DNA of 64,000 nucleotides, taken from NCBI RefSeq assembly GCF_013363995.1, contig NZ_JABWGO010000016.1, forward strand, positions 62,001-126,000, written 5' to 3'. Of this stretch, positions 16,689-27,409 are shown in pieces (the first letter of the stretch is position 1; every line of letters begins with the position of its first letter). This stretch comes from Nonomuraea rhodomycinica (GTDB lineage: Bacteria > Actinomycetota > Actinomycetes > Streptosporangiales > Streptosporangiaceae). The translations under genes and the position numbers were made by a program. Below the pieces are notes generated by a model. That model was given only the letters and a program-made list of their open reading frames with translations. It searched no databases and was not told the origin of the DNA.

Positions 16689-17573
16689 GCACGGGTCGGT
16701 CAGGCCGCGCAGCCCCCTGCTCACGTCATAACCGGCCGCGCCGAGCCGCTCGCGGCAGCCCCGCAGCATGGCCCGCGTGGCCGGCATGAACGCCCGGTCG
16801 TGCACCGGCTCCGGCAGGCTGTTGAACAGCAGCCGGAACGCCCGCAGCCCCGCCGTCACCAGAGCGGGAGGCACCTCGGGCAGCACGCCGTACATCCGCC
16901 GCGCCCACTCCGGCAGCGAGTAGTAGCACAGCGCCCCGAACGGGAAGTAGAGCGGCTTGCCCGCCGACAGCATCCGCAGCTCCCGCGGCAGCCGCGGCCA
17001 CAGCAGGAACCGCACGGTCGCCGCGGCCTCCTCGGTGACGCGCAGCGACGGCCGCACCGCCTTGAAATAGGCGTCCATCTCGGCGCACGAGCCGGGCACG
17101 TCCTCGGCGTGCAGACCCACGTACGTGGCGCTCCTGCGCTGCTCGCTCAGGTAGCGGTCGGCCTGCTCCTCCGTGAGGCCGAGCCCCCCGCGCCGGGCCA
17201 CCTCCAGGTACGACGACACCTCGGCGCAGTGCACCCACAGCAGCAGCTCGGGGTCGTCCACGCGGCGCGTCGCGCCGGTGACCGGATCGGTGGCCCGCAG
17301 GCTGCGGTGGATGCCCCGCACCCGCCGGCCGATCTCGGCCGCCTCCTCGGGGCTGCCGAACGTCACCCGGCCCACGAAGTCGGCCGTGCGGCGCAGCCGG
17401 CCGAACGGGTCGTCCTGGAAGGAGGAGTTCTGCCAGACGCCGCGCATGGCGACCGGGTGCAGCGCCTGGAGCATGAGGCCGCGGACACCGCCGACCCACA
17501 TGGCGCGGTCGAGGTGGACCCGCCAGGTGGCGCTCTCGGGAGGTTGGACGACGATCTCGTCGATGCCGGCCAT
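16671..17573 (-). CDS. DUF2236 / MpaB-like oxygenase family protein
   Basis: 300 residues, mostly helical, matching the DUF2236 family (related to latex-clearing protein and MpaB oxygenases, b-type haem). Conserved blocks are MWVGGVRGLMLQALHPVAM, the RRVRGIHRSL segment, and DDPELLLWVHCAEVSSYL, which supplies the probable haem-ligand His region. The substrate is unknown. The ATG at 17573 lies 14 bp after the stop of the upstream alpha/beta hydrolase gene, so the two form an operon and may act on the same lipophilic compound. The stop lies in a tandem repeat. Confidence 0.8.
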   Translation of the reverse strand: MAGIDEIVVQPPESATWRVHLDRAMWVGGVRGLMLQALHPVAMRGVWQNSSFQDDPFGRLRRTADFVGRVTFGSPEEAAEIGRRVRGIHRSLRATDPVTGATRRVDDPELLLWVHCAEVSSYLEVARRGGLGLTEEQADRYLSEQRRSATYVGLHAEDVPGSCAEMDAYFKAVRPSLRVTEEAAATVRFLLWPRLPRELRMLSAGKPLYFPFGALCYYSLPEWARRMYGVLPEVPPALVTAGLRAFRLLFNSLPEPVHDRAFMPATRAMLRGCRERLGAAGYDVSRGLRGLTDPCRAPKG

Positions 17574-17587
17574 GATGGGCAGCAGGA

Positions 17588-18478
17588 TTACACGGAGGCG
17601 GACCTGGTGTCCATGTGACGGGTCTCGGCCCGGTTCCAGAACCTGATGAGCGCCGCGGCCGTCGTCTCGGGGGCCTCCACGGCGGGCGAGTGGGCGGCGC
17701 CGGGCACCACCACGATCTCCGCGCCGAGCGCCTGGGCCATCTCGGCCTGCACGTCGGCCGGCCAGCCGTCGTCGTGCTCGCCGTACAGGACGAGCGTCGG
17801 CACCTCGACCTGACGCAGTTCCTCGGTGCGGTCGTGCATGCTCACGACCTCCTGCGCCATGCGCGACAGGCCGACGGGGGAGTTGGACAGCAGCCGCTTG
17901 CGCAGGAACGCCAGGATGTCGTCGGGCACCCCCGCCGACAGGGCCTCCGGCTCGAAGCTGTCGTGCCACACCTGCTCCAGGCCGAAGCGCGGCACCTCCT
18001 CCATGATCCGGCGGCTGGCGTGCGCCCGCCGCCCGACGATCGCGGCCGGGCCGGAGCTCATCAGCGTGTACGAGGCGAACTTCGTGCGCCCGTCGATGAC
18101 CGCCTCCCGCGTGACCAGCCCGCCGAAGGAGTGGCCCACCAGGTGGAGCGGCTCGCCGTCGCCGACGATCTGGGCCAGCAGGTCGATGTCGGCGCCGAGC
18201 GCGGCGCAGGTGTAGGCGCCGGGGTCGTCGGGGCCGGGCGTCTCGTACTGCCCGCGCAGGTCGACCGCGAGCACCCGGCGGCCCGACTGGGCGAGCGTCT
18301 GCAGGACCGCGATGAAGTCTTCCTTGCTCCCGGTCAGGCCCGGCACCAGCAGGGCCGGCCAGCGCTCCACCACGCCGCTCACGGGTAGCGCCTCCAGAGC
18401 CGCGAAAGCGCCCTGGGGCGTTTCCAGCTTCAGCGGCGTGACGCCAGGTGGCAGGTTCAGGAATCGCGGCGTACTCAC
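17588..18478 (-). CDS. Alpha/beta hydrolase
   Basis: 296 residues with a complete triad: Ser in GHSFGGL, Asp in YGEHDDGWP and His in PGAAHSPAV. There is no signal peptide, so it is cytosolic. The start is GTG 18478; no ribosome site precedes it but a TATTGT box lies about 10 bases upstream, consistent with a leaderless transcript. It is the first gene of a pair with the DUF2236 oxygenase-like gene. Esterase or lactonase activity is likely; the substrate is unknown. Confidence 0.85.
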   Translation of the reverse strand: MSTPRFLNLPPGVTPLKLETPQGAFAALEALPVSGVVERWPALLVPGLTGSKEDFIAVLQTLAQSGRRVLAVDLRGQYETPGPDDPGAYTCAALGADIDLLAQIVGDGEPLHLVGHSFGGLVTREAVIDGRTKFASYTLMSSGPAAIVGRRAHASRRIMEEVPRFGLEQVWHDSFEPEALSAGVPDDILAFLRKRLLSNSPVGLSRMAQEVVSMHDRTEELRQVEVPTLVLYGEHDDGWPADVQAEMAQALGAEIVVVPGAAHSPAVEAPETTAAALIRFWNRAETRHMDTRSASV

Positions 18479-18621
18479 GTGGGGCAACAATACCCCGAGG
18501 TCAGCGCTCCGACACCGGCGAACGGAGGACGCTGGTGCGACTTCTGGCGACTTGCGCCGTCTGTCCTTCCTGAGCGGAAACGCGTCAGTGCTCCGGGAAG
18601 GAACGCTCAGGAGAAACGCGA

Positions 18622-18653
18622 CGGGGCGCGCACCCCGGAAGGTGCGCGCCCCG
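18622..18653. terminator. Strong hairpin after the DEAD-box helicase gene
   Basis: Perfect 13-bp stem (CGGGGCGCGCACC with its complement at 18641-18653) and a 6-base loop, 18 bp beyond the stop of the minus-strand helicase gene. No T-run follows, as is usual for actinobacterial terminators. Confidence 0.8.
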
Positions 18654-18671
18654 CTCGCTCGTGCCCGCGCG

Positions 18672-20639
<1,968 letters not shown>

Positions 20640-20746
20640 ATGAAGGCGGGCCTGCCGGGACCGGATGGGCGGAAACGTTCGCCGTTGCCTGGGTCCTCGC
20701 GGTAGAGCCAGCCCTCTCGCGTCATTAGCGACCGCGGCCCGGGGAG

Positions 20747-20794
20747 TCGGGGGTTTTCGGGGGAACCCCCGAATTTACACAGTGCGGTCGCACT
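20747..20794. promoter_or_regulatory. Hairpin and palindrome in the rhlE / ferritin-like divergent region
   Basis: 20747-20772 forms a 9-bp perfect stem (TCGGGGGTT / AACCCCCGA, 8-base loop). On the minus strand, which would be the helicase leader, a competing shorter hairpin CGGGGGTTCCCCCG is possible. Next to it, 20781-20794 is a perfect palindrome AGTGCGGTCGCACT. The first could act as a leader structure, the second as an operator; both are inferences. Confidence 0.5.
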
Positions 20795-20877
20795 TTCACA
20801 GAGCAGTGTACTCGATACCACAACGCTGGCCGAGCTTCCGGATGTTCCCGAAGATTGCGCGAAGTACGCTGCGTTCC

Positions 20878-21522
20878 ATGAAGGAGTCTCCTGGTGTGGT
20901 CGACCTGCTCGGTGTCCTGGCGTATGCCGAGCTCAGCGCGTTCGCGCGGATGACGGAGGACGCCGCGTCGCTGGCGCCCTCCCTGACGGACCGGGCCGCC
21001 CTGAGCGAGCTGGCCGTGGCGGAGTACGCGCACTTCCGGCTGCTGCGCGACCAGCTCGCCGAGCTGGGCGCCGATCCCGAGGAGGCCATGTCGCCGTTCG
21101 TGGCGGCGCTGGACGGCTGGCACGCCCAGACCGCGCCGGGCGACTGGCTGGAGGCGCTGGTCAAGGCGTACGTGGGGGAGGGGATCGCGCTCGACTTCTA
21201 CCGCGAGGCGGCCAGGCGGCTGGACCCGCCGCTCGCCAAGCTGGTGGACGTGGTGCTCGCGGACGAGGGCCGCTCGCAGTTCGCGGTGGAGCGGGTCAGG
21301 GCGGCGCTGGAGGCCGACCCGGTCGCGGCGGGACGGCTGGCGCTGTGGGCGCGGCGGCTCGTCGGCGAGGCGCTCAGCCAGGGGCAGCGGGTGGCAGCGG
21401 CCCGGCCGGAGCTGGCGCGCATGCTGGTCCCGGACGACGCGGACGACCAGGCCGAGATCTCGCGGATGTTCGCCCGGCTGACGGAGGAGCACGGCAAGCG
21501 CATGACGGCCCTGGGCCTCTGA
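20878..21522 (+). CDS. Ferritin-like fold protein (MiaE-like family)
   Basis: 214 all-helical residues with the spaced Glu/His ligands of a ferritin-like di-iron bundle (AYAELSAFARM, AVAEYAHFRLL, YVGEGIALDFYREAARR, VLADEGRSQFAVERV). This actinobacterial family is often annotated as related to the tRNA hydroxylase MiaE, but its reaction is not established. The ATG at 20878 was chosen because the preceding in-frame region is non-conserved intergenic DNA. Its position beside rhlE, DUF3107 and fasR is conserved in actinobacteria (Rv3210c in M. tuberculosis, from memory). Confidence 0.8.
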   Translation: MKESPGVVDLLGVLAYAELSAFARMTEDAASLAPSLTDRAALSELAVAEYAHFRLLRDQLAELGADPEEAMSPFVAALDGWHAQTAPGDWLEALVKAYVGEGIALDFYREAARRLDPPLAKLVDVVLADEGRSQFAVERVRAALEADPVAAGRLALWARRLVGEALSQGQRVAAARPELARMLVPDDADDQAEISRMFARLTEEHGKRMTALGL

Positions 21523-21526
21523 CGAC

Positions 21527-21546
21527 CCGGTGATGGCCATCACCGG
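21527..21546. terminator. Palindrome after the ferritin-like gene
   Basis: A perfect 20-bp palindrome, CCGGTGATGGCCATCACCGG, five bases past the stop codon; a likely transcription terminator or mRNA 3' end structure. Confidence 0.6.
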
Positions 21547-22013
21547 CCCCGGCGGCCCAGGGCGAAAAGCCTGTGGCGAGCCGGTGACAATCCTGTGGCC
21601 GATGGCGGCCTCGGTGACGGCGGCGCAGGCGGGTGTGGTGGGTCAGGGGTGGTGGGCGCGCGTTCCCTGGCGGGCGAGGCGGCAGCCTCGGGGCGGCCGG
21701 CGGGCGGGCAGCGCCTCCCGCGGTGGTTCGGCGGCTGGGCAGCGTGCGCTCTCCCTGCGGAGCACGGGGCGCGAGGTCCAGCTGTCAGGTCCGCATCTCG
21801 TCAAGGAACCGCCGTGGCGGCGCCAGGCCCTCATACCGGCACGGTACAGCCGTTCGGGCTCGCGCGCCCGCCCGATGGGCGACGCCGTCGTGCCCGGGCG
21901 GGCACCGGATGAGCCGAGGGGGCCGCGCGGCCGGGGCCGGCGGGTGGCCCGGGCGGTGGCCTCGACGAGCGGGGCGCTCCGCGGCGGGCGTGCTCCGGTG
22001 GACGCGGCCCGGC
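21547..22013. other. GC-rich intergenic region, no gene recognised
   Basis: About 470 bp between the convergent ferritin-like and DUF3107 genes. Open frames exist on both strands, but their translations are Arg/Gly/Pro-rich, lack ribosome sites and show no domain, as expected from GC bias. I see no RNA gene or mobile element. It may be eroded sequence. Confidence 0.5.
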
Positions 22014-22015
22014 GG

Positions 22016-22071
22016 GTGAGGGGAGGGACCCCCTCACGCGCCGGCGGGTGAGGGGGCGGACCCCCTCACCC
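22016..22071. terminator. Two tandem hairpins after the DUF3107 gene
   Basis: The one nearest the gene (22046-22071) is a perfect 11-bp stem, GGGTGAGGGGG with its complement, and a 4-base loop. The second (22016-22037) is an 8-bp version, GTGAGGGG/CCCCTCAC. Sequence similarity shows that one is a duplicate of the other; the shared context GCCGGCGGGTGAGGGG repeats with a 32-bp period. Confidence 0.8.
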
Positions 22072-22081
22072 GTGGCTCACG

Positions 22082-22312
22082 TCAGAGAGTGCCGCCGAAG
22101 CCGACCGGGCGGGACTCGTCCTCGCCGATCTCGACGAACCCCAGCGACGAGGTGGGCACGAGGACGCGCCTGCCCTTGACGTCGGTGAGCGCGACCACGC
22201 CCCGCTCGACCGCGAGGGCGTTCCTGATCTCCTCTTCGACCTGCTCGGGCGACAGCTCGGTCTCGATGACGAGCTCGCGGTGCACGGAACGTACACCGAT
22301 CTTGACTTCCAT
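22082..22312 (-). CDS. DUF3107 small protein
   Basis: 76 residues matching the DUF3107 family throughout: MEVKIGVRSVHRELVIET, then VEEEIRNAL, GVVALTDVKGRRVLVPTSSL and GFVEIGEDESRPVGFG. Function unknown; the family is near-universal in actinobacteria (TB9.4/Rv3208A, from memory) and constantly adjacent to fasR. The second of two ATGs (22312) has AAAGGGAG at proper distance. It is transcribed in the same direction as fasR, 124 bp downstream of it, and ends in a double hairpin. Confidence 0.9.
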   Translation of the reverse strand: MEVKIGVRSVHRELVIETELSPEQVEEEIRNALAVERGVVALTDVKGRRVLVPTSSLGFVEIGEDESRPVGFGGTL

Positions 22313-22436
22313 CATGCTCCCTTTCGTGGTGCCTGTGGACGCGGCCGCTCCGAGCTCGCGCTCGACGGGGGCTGGCACTCTCATGGTCACCCCTCAGGGG
22401 GCCGGGCGGGTGGGGTGATCGCGCCCAGCGAACGGG

Positions 22437-23057
22437 TTAAGCCGTACGCGGAAAACCGCTGATGCCGCGCCAGGCGAGCCGGGCGACGAGCTGCTCGGCC
22501 GCCTCCTTGGGGATGGAGCCGTGCGTGGTGACCCAGTAGCGGGCGCTCACCTCGGCCATGCCGACCAGGCCGACGCCCAGGAGGTGGGCCTCGTCGCTGG
22601 TGCAGCCGGTGTCCTCCTGGATCACCGCGCTGACCATCTCCGCGCACTCGCGCAGCGAGCGCTCCACCCGCTGGCGCACCGGCGCGACGTTGCGCAGGTC
22701 GGACTCGAACACCAGCCGGAACGCCTCGCCCTGGGTGGAGACGAAGTCGAAGAACGCCGCGAACGTCGCCTGCACCCGCAGCTTGTTCTCGTGGGTGGAG
22801 GCGAGGGCCTCGCGGCACCGGTTGACCATGTCGTCCACGTGCATGTCGAGCAGCGCGAGGTACAGCTCCAGCTTGCCGGGGAAGTGCTGGTAGAGCACCG
22901 GCTTGCTGACCCCGGCCCGGTCGGCGATCTCGTCCATGGCGGCCGCGTGGTAGCCGTTCTCGACGAACACTTCCTGGGCGGCGCTGAGCAGCTGCCGGCG
23001 GCGGGCGAGTCGGGGCAGCCGGGTGCCCCGGGGCTTGGCGTCCGGGGTTGCTGTCAC
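22437..23057 (-). CDS. fasR: TetR-family regulator, FasR orthologue
   Basis: 206 residues. The N-terminal helix-turn-helix (RRRQLLSAAQEVFVENGYH, AAMDEIADRAGVSKPVLY, QHFPGKLELYLALL) and the ligand domain (FFDFVSTQGEAFRLVFESD, LGVGLVGMAEVSARYW) match mycobacterial FasR, an acyl-CoA-responsive activator of the fatty-acid synthase operon. The flanking DUF3107, ferritin-like and rhlE genes are those found around Rv3208, supporting orthology. The fatty-acid genes it would control are not here. GTG 23057 was chosen for its GGGAG site seven bases upstream; an ATG at 23099 would add an unconserved extension. Confidence 0.85.
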   Translation of the reverse strand: MTATPDAKPRGTRLPRLARRRQLLSAAQEVFVENGYHAAAMDEIADRAGVSKPVLYQHFPGKLELYLALLDMHVDDMVNRCREALASTHENKLRVQATFAAFFDFVSTQGEAFRLVFESDLRNVAPVRQRVERSLRECAEMVSAVIQEDTGCTSDEAHLLGVGLVGMAEVSARYWVTTHGSIPKEAAEQLVARLAWRGISGFPRTA

Positions 23058-23121
23058 GCGGGTCTCCCAAGGGTCTGTCAGTGTGCCGTGTTGGCACATC
23101 CTACGTGCGGGTCAGGCGGCC

Positions 23122-23325
23122 TCACCGGTAGTCGTCGTCATCGAGGTCCACGACGCGGTCCTGGTCGGCCGCGTCGGCGGGGTCGGCCTCCAGCGGAAGG
23201 TAGGGGCGCCGGGCATCCGTGTCCTCGCGGGCGGGACGCTGCTGATCCAGGGCGTCGGCCTCCGGCGCCTCGATCGACATCTCATCCTCCTCCTCGAAGG
23301 TGCGGTCGTCGTCGATCTCCGACAT
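23122..23325 (-). CDS. Small highly acidic conserved hypothetical protein
   Basis: 67 residues, about a third Asp or Glu, with no hydrophobic core; probably disordered. The end RPYLPLEADPADAADQ ... VVDLDDDDYR resembles small actinobacterial proteins of unknown function that share a 'PLEAxxADAxDQ' and 'DDDxYR' pattern. GGAAGGGG lies seven bases before the ATG, so it is very likely translated. It sits between fasR and the ligD polymerase gene. Confidence 0.7.
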   Translation of the reverse strand: MSEIDDDRTFEEEDEMSIEAPEADALDQQRPAREDTDARRPYLPLEADPADAADQDRVVDLDDDDYR

Positions 23326-23380
23326 GTGAAGTCCCCTTCCAGGTGTGGGCCGTCACCAGAGTGTGTGGACCGTCACCAGA

Positions 23381-24256
23381 CTACGCCCGGGCGAACAGAT
23401 CGCCGTGTTCCGCGACCCGGTCGAGCACGTCGGGGGCGGTGAACACCAGGTCGTCGGGGTGTTCGCAGCCCTCGACCTCCTCCCAGAGCAGGGGCGTGGA
23501 GACGGTCGGGTGCTGCCGGGCGCGCAGCGAGTAGGGCGCCACGGTCGTCTTGGCCGGGTTGTTCTGGCTCCAGTCGATGAACACCTTGCCGGGACGCGCC
23601 CTCTTGGCCATGACGCTCACCACCTGGTCCGGGCGCTCCTTCTCCAGGAGCTGGGCGAGCCGCTTGGCGTACGCGGACGGCTCCTCGCGGCAGTCCCAGC
23701 CGGCGTACAGCTGCATGCCCTTGTTGCCGCTGGTCTTCGGCCGGGCGGTCAGCCCCTCGGCGCGCAGCACGTCGCGCAGCAGGAGCGCCACCTCGCAGCA
23801 CTCGACGACGGTGGCCGGCGGACCGGGGTCGAGGTCGAAGACCAGCGTGTCGGGCGGCAGCGCCGCGCCGTCGCCGGAGACCCGCCACTGCGGGACGTGC
23901 AGCTCCAGAGCGGCCAGGTTGGCGTAGTAGGCGAGCGTCGGCAGGTCGTCGACGACGGCGAAGTCGATGGTCTCGCGGTTCTTGGTGCTGCCGGGAGCCG
24001 GGAGGCGCACCCTGCGCACCCAGCCGGGGGTGTGCTCGGGGGCGTTCTTCTCGAAGAAGAACGGGCCCTCGACGCCGTTGGGGTAGCGCTTGACGGTCAG
24101 CGGGCGGCCCCGCAGGTGGGGGAGGAGGACGGGCGCGACGCGGGTGTAGTAGTCGATGACCTCGGCCTTGGTGAAGCCGTCCTCGGGATAGAGGATCTTG
24201 CCGAGGTTGCTGAGCACCAGCTCGCGCCCGTCGACGCGGACGGGGACCTTGCTCAC
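23381..24256 (-). CDS. ligD: Stand-alone LigD-type polymerase (NHEJ)
   Basis: 291 residues equal to the polymerase (archaeo-eukaryotic primase) domain of LigD, without ligase or phosphoesterase domains. The catalytic DLDPG (two metal-binding Asp) is at about residues 144-148, with TSGNKGMQLYA and DWSQNNPAKTTVAPYSLR later. It adds ribo- or deoxynucleotides during gap filling in bacterial end-joining with Ku. GTG 24256 follows GGAGG by seven bases. Its partner ku is 4.4 kb away on the opposite strand, with the Cys-rich-peptide cassette between them. Confidence 0.92.
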   Translation of the reverse strand: MSKVPVRVDGRELVLSNLGKILYPEDGFTKAEVIDYYTRVAPVLLPHLRGRPLTVKRYPNGVEGPFFFEKNAPEHTPGWVRRVRLPAPGSTKNRETIDFAVVDDLPTLAYYANLAALELHVPQWRVSGDGAALPPDTLVFDLDPGPPATVVECCEVALLLRDVLRAEGLTARPKTSGNKGMQLYAGWDCREEPSAYAKRLAQLLEKERPDQVVSVMAKRARPGKVFIDWSQNNPAKTTVAPYSLRARQHPTVSTPLLWEEVEGCEHPDDLVFTAPDVLDRVAEHGDLFARA

Positions 24257-24344
24257 CGGGCGACCTCCGTTCTCGCACGCGTCAGGCCACCTCCCCGGCG
24301 AGATCGGGTCTAACCCTGCGCGGCCCCTGAACGTGGGCCCGCGG

Positions 24345-24809
24345 TCAGGCGGTGGCGCGCCGCTCGCTCCCGGAGCGCAGCCGCAGCAGCACCACGCCGT
24401 ACATCCGGTCCGCGGGGCACAGGCCCCACTGCTTGGAGTCCTCCGAGTACGGGTTCTCCCCGCGCAGCACCAGCATGCCGGGCGGCACGCGGTCCGGCCG
24501 GTCCCCCGGCACCCAGGACGGCACCGGGTCGCCGGCCGCCGCGACGACCCGCTTGACGTACCAACCGGCGGCTCCCGACAGGTCGGCGGGCCCGTCCCAG
24601 CCCGTACGCGGGTCGGGCCGCTGGACGACCACGATCCGGCCGGCCCGGGCCCGGCGCCGGTGGCGCAGCACCAGCAGCACGTCGCCGTGGAGCAGGGCCG
24701 GGGTCATGCTGCCGCCGCGCACCGTGACGGTGGACAGCAGCAGCCGGGCGGCCGCCGCGGCCCCCGCGACCAGGGCCGCCGCGCCGGCCCAGCCCAGGGC
24801 CTGGCTCAT
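24345..24809 (-). CDS. S26-family signal-peptidase-like protease of the Cys-rich-peptide cassette
   Basis: 154 residues. One N-terminal membrane helix (about residues 5-25) precedes the S26 catalytic domain with Ser34 in VRGGSMTPALLHGD and Lys86 in WYVKRVVAAAGDPV, the Ser/Lys dyad of type I signal peptidases, and a late VLRGENPYSEDSKQWG block as in S26 box E. It is smaller than a housekeeping signal peptidase. Its ATG overlaps the ABC exporter stop (ATGA), so it is the last gene of the cassette. It is the best candidate for removing the leader of the 67-residue precursor, which has an Ala-Asp-Ala motif before its first Cys. Confidence 0.88.
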   Translation of the reverse strand: MSQALGWAGAAALVAGAAAAARLLLSTVTVRGGSMTPALLHGDVLLVLRHRRRARAGRIVVVQRPDPRTGWDGPADLSGAAGWYVKRVVAAAGDPVPSWVPGDRPDRVPPGMLVLRGENPYSEDSKQWGLCPADRMYGVVLLRLRSGSERRATA

Positions 24810-26758
24810 CCGGCGGCCACCGAGGCCGGCACGTCGCCCTCACCGGCGCCGCCCGGCGAGGGCGGGGCCGGGTCCTCCTGGTAGCCCTCCGCCTGGGTGC
24901 GGAACAGCTCGGCGTAGACGCTGCCCGGGGAGGCGAGGAGGGAGGCGTGGTCGCCGCTCTCCAGGACCCGGCCGTCCTGCACGACGACGATCCGGTCGGC
25001 CCGGCGGACGGCGCTGAGCCGGTGGGAGACCAGGACGCTGGTGGAGCCCGCGCGCAGCTCCCGCAGCCGGTCGTGGACCGCGGCCTCGGCCACCGCGTCG
25101 AGGCCGGAGCTGGGCTCGTCCAGGATCATCAGGTCGCGGCCCTGGCGCATCAGCCCGCGGGCCAGCGCCAGGCGCTGCCACTGCCCGCCGGAGAGGTGGA
25201 CGCCGCTCGTCCGCGCGGTCTCCTCGTCGTCGCCCTCCTCTCCCTCGTGGAACACCCTGCTCAGCATCGTCCGGTAGCCGGCCGGGAGCCGTTCGACGGT
25301 CTCGTGGATCCCGGCGCGCTCGGCGGCGGCCCGGATCCGGTCCGGGTCGTCGATGGCCTCCAGGTCGCCGAGCCCGATGTTCTCGGCCGCGGTGAGGTCG
25401 TAGTCCATGTAGTCCTGGAACACCGCGCCGATCCGCTGACGCAGCCGCGCCACGGGGACGTCGCGGATGTCCACGCCGTCCCACAGCACGGAGCCGCGCT
25501 GCGGGTCGTAGAAGCGGCACAGCAGCTTGACCAGCGTGCTCTTGCCGGCGCCGTTGAGCCCGACCACGGCCAGGCTGGTGCCGTGCGGGATGGTCAGGTT
25601 CAGCCCGCGCAGCACCCACGGGGAGTCCTCGCCGTAGCGGAACCACACGTCGCGCAGTTCGATGGAGTGGGCCAGCGGGGCGAGCTCCCGGGGCCGCGAG
25701 GGGGCGACCAGGTCGTCGCGCACCCCGACCACCGTCAGATAGTGGTGGAAGACCAGGGCGGACTGATGGCCCATGGCGATGCCCTGCACCAGGACGCCGA
25801 GTCCCGACTGGAGCCCGGCCAGCGAGGCGATGAAGACGGACACGTCGCCGACGCTGATCGTCCTGGTGGCCGCGGCGTACACGGCCCACAGCAGCCCGCC
25901 GGCCGACAGCAGCGCCCCGAGGACGGCGAGGGCGACCTGGACGCGCACCACTCCGCGCTCCAGCCGGTCCTCGGCGTCGTTGGTCGCGCGCAGCTCGGTG
26001 AGCATCCGGCCGTGCAGGAAGCCGCCCAGCCCGAAGAGGCGGACCTCCTTGGCGGCCTGCAGGTCCGTGAGCAGCATCTGGTAGAAGATCTTGCGCCGCA
26101 TCCCGGGGCTGGTGCGCCACAGCAGTCCCGCCCGCCGCCGGCTCAGCGTCAGATGGGCGATCAGCGCGGGGGCGGCGGCCAGCAGCGCGGCGCCGGTCAT
26201 GAGCGGGCTGATCGCCACCAGCGTGCCCAGGAACCCGGCGACGCCCAGCGTCCCCTGCAGGGTGGACAGGCCCATCTGGACGAGCTGGTCCGGGGCGTGC
26301 TCGGCGGACTGCTGGGCCAGCCGCAGCCGGTCGTGGAAGCGCGGCTCCTCCAGGCGCGCGAGCCCGCTCATCCGGTTGACCGCGGCGAACAGCTGGTCCT
26401 GCGAGCGCAGGCCGATGGCGCGGCGGGCGCGCCCCTGCGCGTAGTCCCTGATGGCCGAGGTGGCGGCCATCGCGATGCCCAGGGCGCCGATGCCGGCCGC
26501 CATCCACACCAGTGCCCCGGTACGGGGAGAGGGAAGGGTGATCTCGTCGAGCGCGAGCTTGGTCAGCCAGGCGGTGGCCACCGGCGCCATGCCGCCGATC
26601 ACCGCGGTGGCGAGCTGGAGGAGCAGCATGCCGGGGCAGGCACGCCAGGCGAGCGCGTAGGCCGCCTTCATCCCGCGGGCGATGGAGACTCCGGCCCCCG
26701 TCACGCCGTCGTCGTCGCTCGCGCCGTTCACGCCCTTCACGCCGTCGTCGCCGTTCAT
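24806..26758 (-). CDS. ABC exporter (fused membrane and ATPase domains), no C39 peptidase domain
   Basis: 650 residues. The N terminus enters the transmembrane domain directly (six helices, about 35-330), so there is no C39 peptidase domain. The nucleotide-binding domain (about 365-620) has Walker A GLNGAGKST near residue 397, signature LSGGQWQRLALARGL and Walker B LMILDEPSSGLDAV, with the switch His in VLVSHRLS. A Glu/Asp-rich insert (EGEEGDDEE) sits between the Q loop and the signature. It overlaps the upstream thioredoxin-like gene and the downstream S26 gene by 4 bp each, so it is tightly coupled and probably exports the Cys-rich peptide. Confidence 0.92.
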   Translation of the reverse strand: MNGDDGVKGVNGASDDDGVTGAGVSIARGMKAAYALAWRACPGMLLLQLATAVIGGMAPVATAWLTKLALDEITLPSPRTGALVWMAAGIGALGIAMAATSAIRDYAQGRARRAIGLRSQDQLFAAVNRMSGLARLEEPRFHDRLRLAQQSAEHAPDQLVQMGLSTLQGTLGVAGFLGTLVAISPLMTGAALLAAAPALIAHLTLSRRRAGLLWRTSPGMRRKIFYQMLLTDLQAAKEVRLFGLGGFLHGRMLTELRATNDAEDRLERGVVRVQVALAVLGALLSAGGLLWAVYAAATRTISVGDVSVFIASLAGLQSGLGVLVQGIAMGHQSALVFHHYLTVVGVRDDLVAPSRPRELAPLAHSIELRDVWFRYGEDSPWVLRGLNLTIPHGTSLAVVGLNGAGKSTLVKLLCRFYDPQRGSVLWDGVDIRDVPVARLRQRIGAVFQDYMDYDLTAAENIGLGDLEAIDDPDRIRAAAERAGIHETVERLPAGYRTMLSRVFHEGEEGDDEETARTSGVHLSGGQWQRLALARGLMRQGRDLMILDEPSSGLDAVAEAAVHDRLRELRAGSTSVLVSHRLSAVRRADRIVVVQDGRVLESGDHASLLASPGSVYAELFRTQAEGYQEDPAPPSPGGAGEGDVPASVAAG

Positions 26759-27333
26759 GACGCCGACGGCCGCGCGGTCGCGTCCAGGCCCCGCAGGCCG
26801 ACACTGGCGGCGGTGGCGACCCCGTCGGGGCCGTAGTGGGCGAAGCCGGGGTAGAAGCGGATCCCGAAGGCGGACCCGACGGGCGCGTCCAGGAGTTCGG
26901 CGACCACATGGTCGGCGACTCCCGCGAGCCGGGCGGCCAGCTCGCTGCCGGCCGCGTCGACGCCGACCACGGTCGCCAGCACCTGGCCTCCCGCCTCCCG
27001 CACCCGGCGCGCGTGCTCGGCGAACTCCGGCACGCTGTCGTCGCAGGCCGAGCAGTCCAGCGACAGGAACGCGACCAGCGCCGGCCGGCCGGCCAGGTCG
27101 TCGCCGGTCACCGTGGCGCCGCCGACGGTGGTCGCGGTGAAGCCGGGCATCCGGTCCCCGGGGGCGATGCCGAGGTCCGGCTCCCCGTGGACGGGGACGG
27201 GGCCGGGGCCGTGGTGCCGGCCGGCCGCGGCGCTCACCCGGGCTCGCCAGCGCCGCGTCAGGGCCATGGTGAGCGTGAGGTTCAGCGCGGTGAGCACCGC
27301 GACCAGGACTACTCCTGCGACGAGGTATTCCAC
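26755..27333 (-). CDS. Membrane-anchored thioredoxin-like protein (MauD/TlpA type)
   Basis: 192 residues. One N-terminal helix (EYLVAGVVLVAVLTALNL) anchors an extracytoplasmic AhpC/TSA-thioredoxin domain with FLSLDCSACDDSVPEF; Cys94 and Cys97 form CxxC. MauD/TlpA-type proteins make, reduce or isomerise disulfides in exported proteins. GTG 27333 has AAAGGA five bases upstream and places the membrane helix at the very N terminus. It lies between the precursor gene and the exporter, overlapping the exporter by 4 bp. A second paralogue precedes the precursor gene; possession of two argues for dedicated disulfide processing of the six-Cys peptide. Confidence 0.85.
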   Translation of the reverse strand: MEYLVAGVVLVAVLTALNLTLTMALTRRWRARVSAAAGRHHGPGPVPVHGEPDLGIAPGDRMPGFTATTVGGATVTGDDLAGRPALVAFLSLDCSACDDSVPEFAEHARRVREAGGQVLATVVGVDAAGSELAARLAGVADHVVAELLDAPVGSAFGIRFYPGFAHYGPDGVATAASVGLRGLDATARPSAS

Positions 27334-27409
27334 GGATGTCCTTTCCGGCTCCGGCACCGTCTCACCGGCCACGACCGGGGGACCGGGACCGATCAGGGGG
27401 AGGACGGCG

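Noticed and set aside
21530-22051. Long open frame after the ferritin-like gene
   Set aside because: The translation is Arg/Gly/Pro-rich with no domain, no ribosome site and overlapping open frames on both strands, as GC bias produces.
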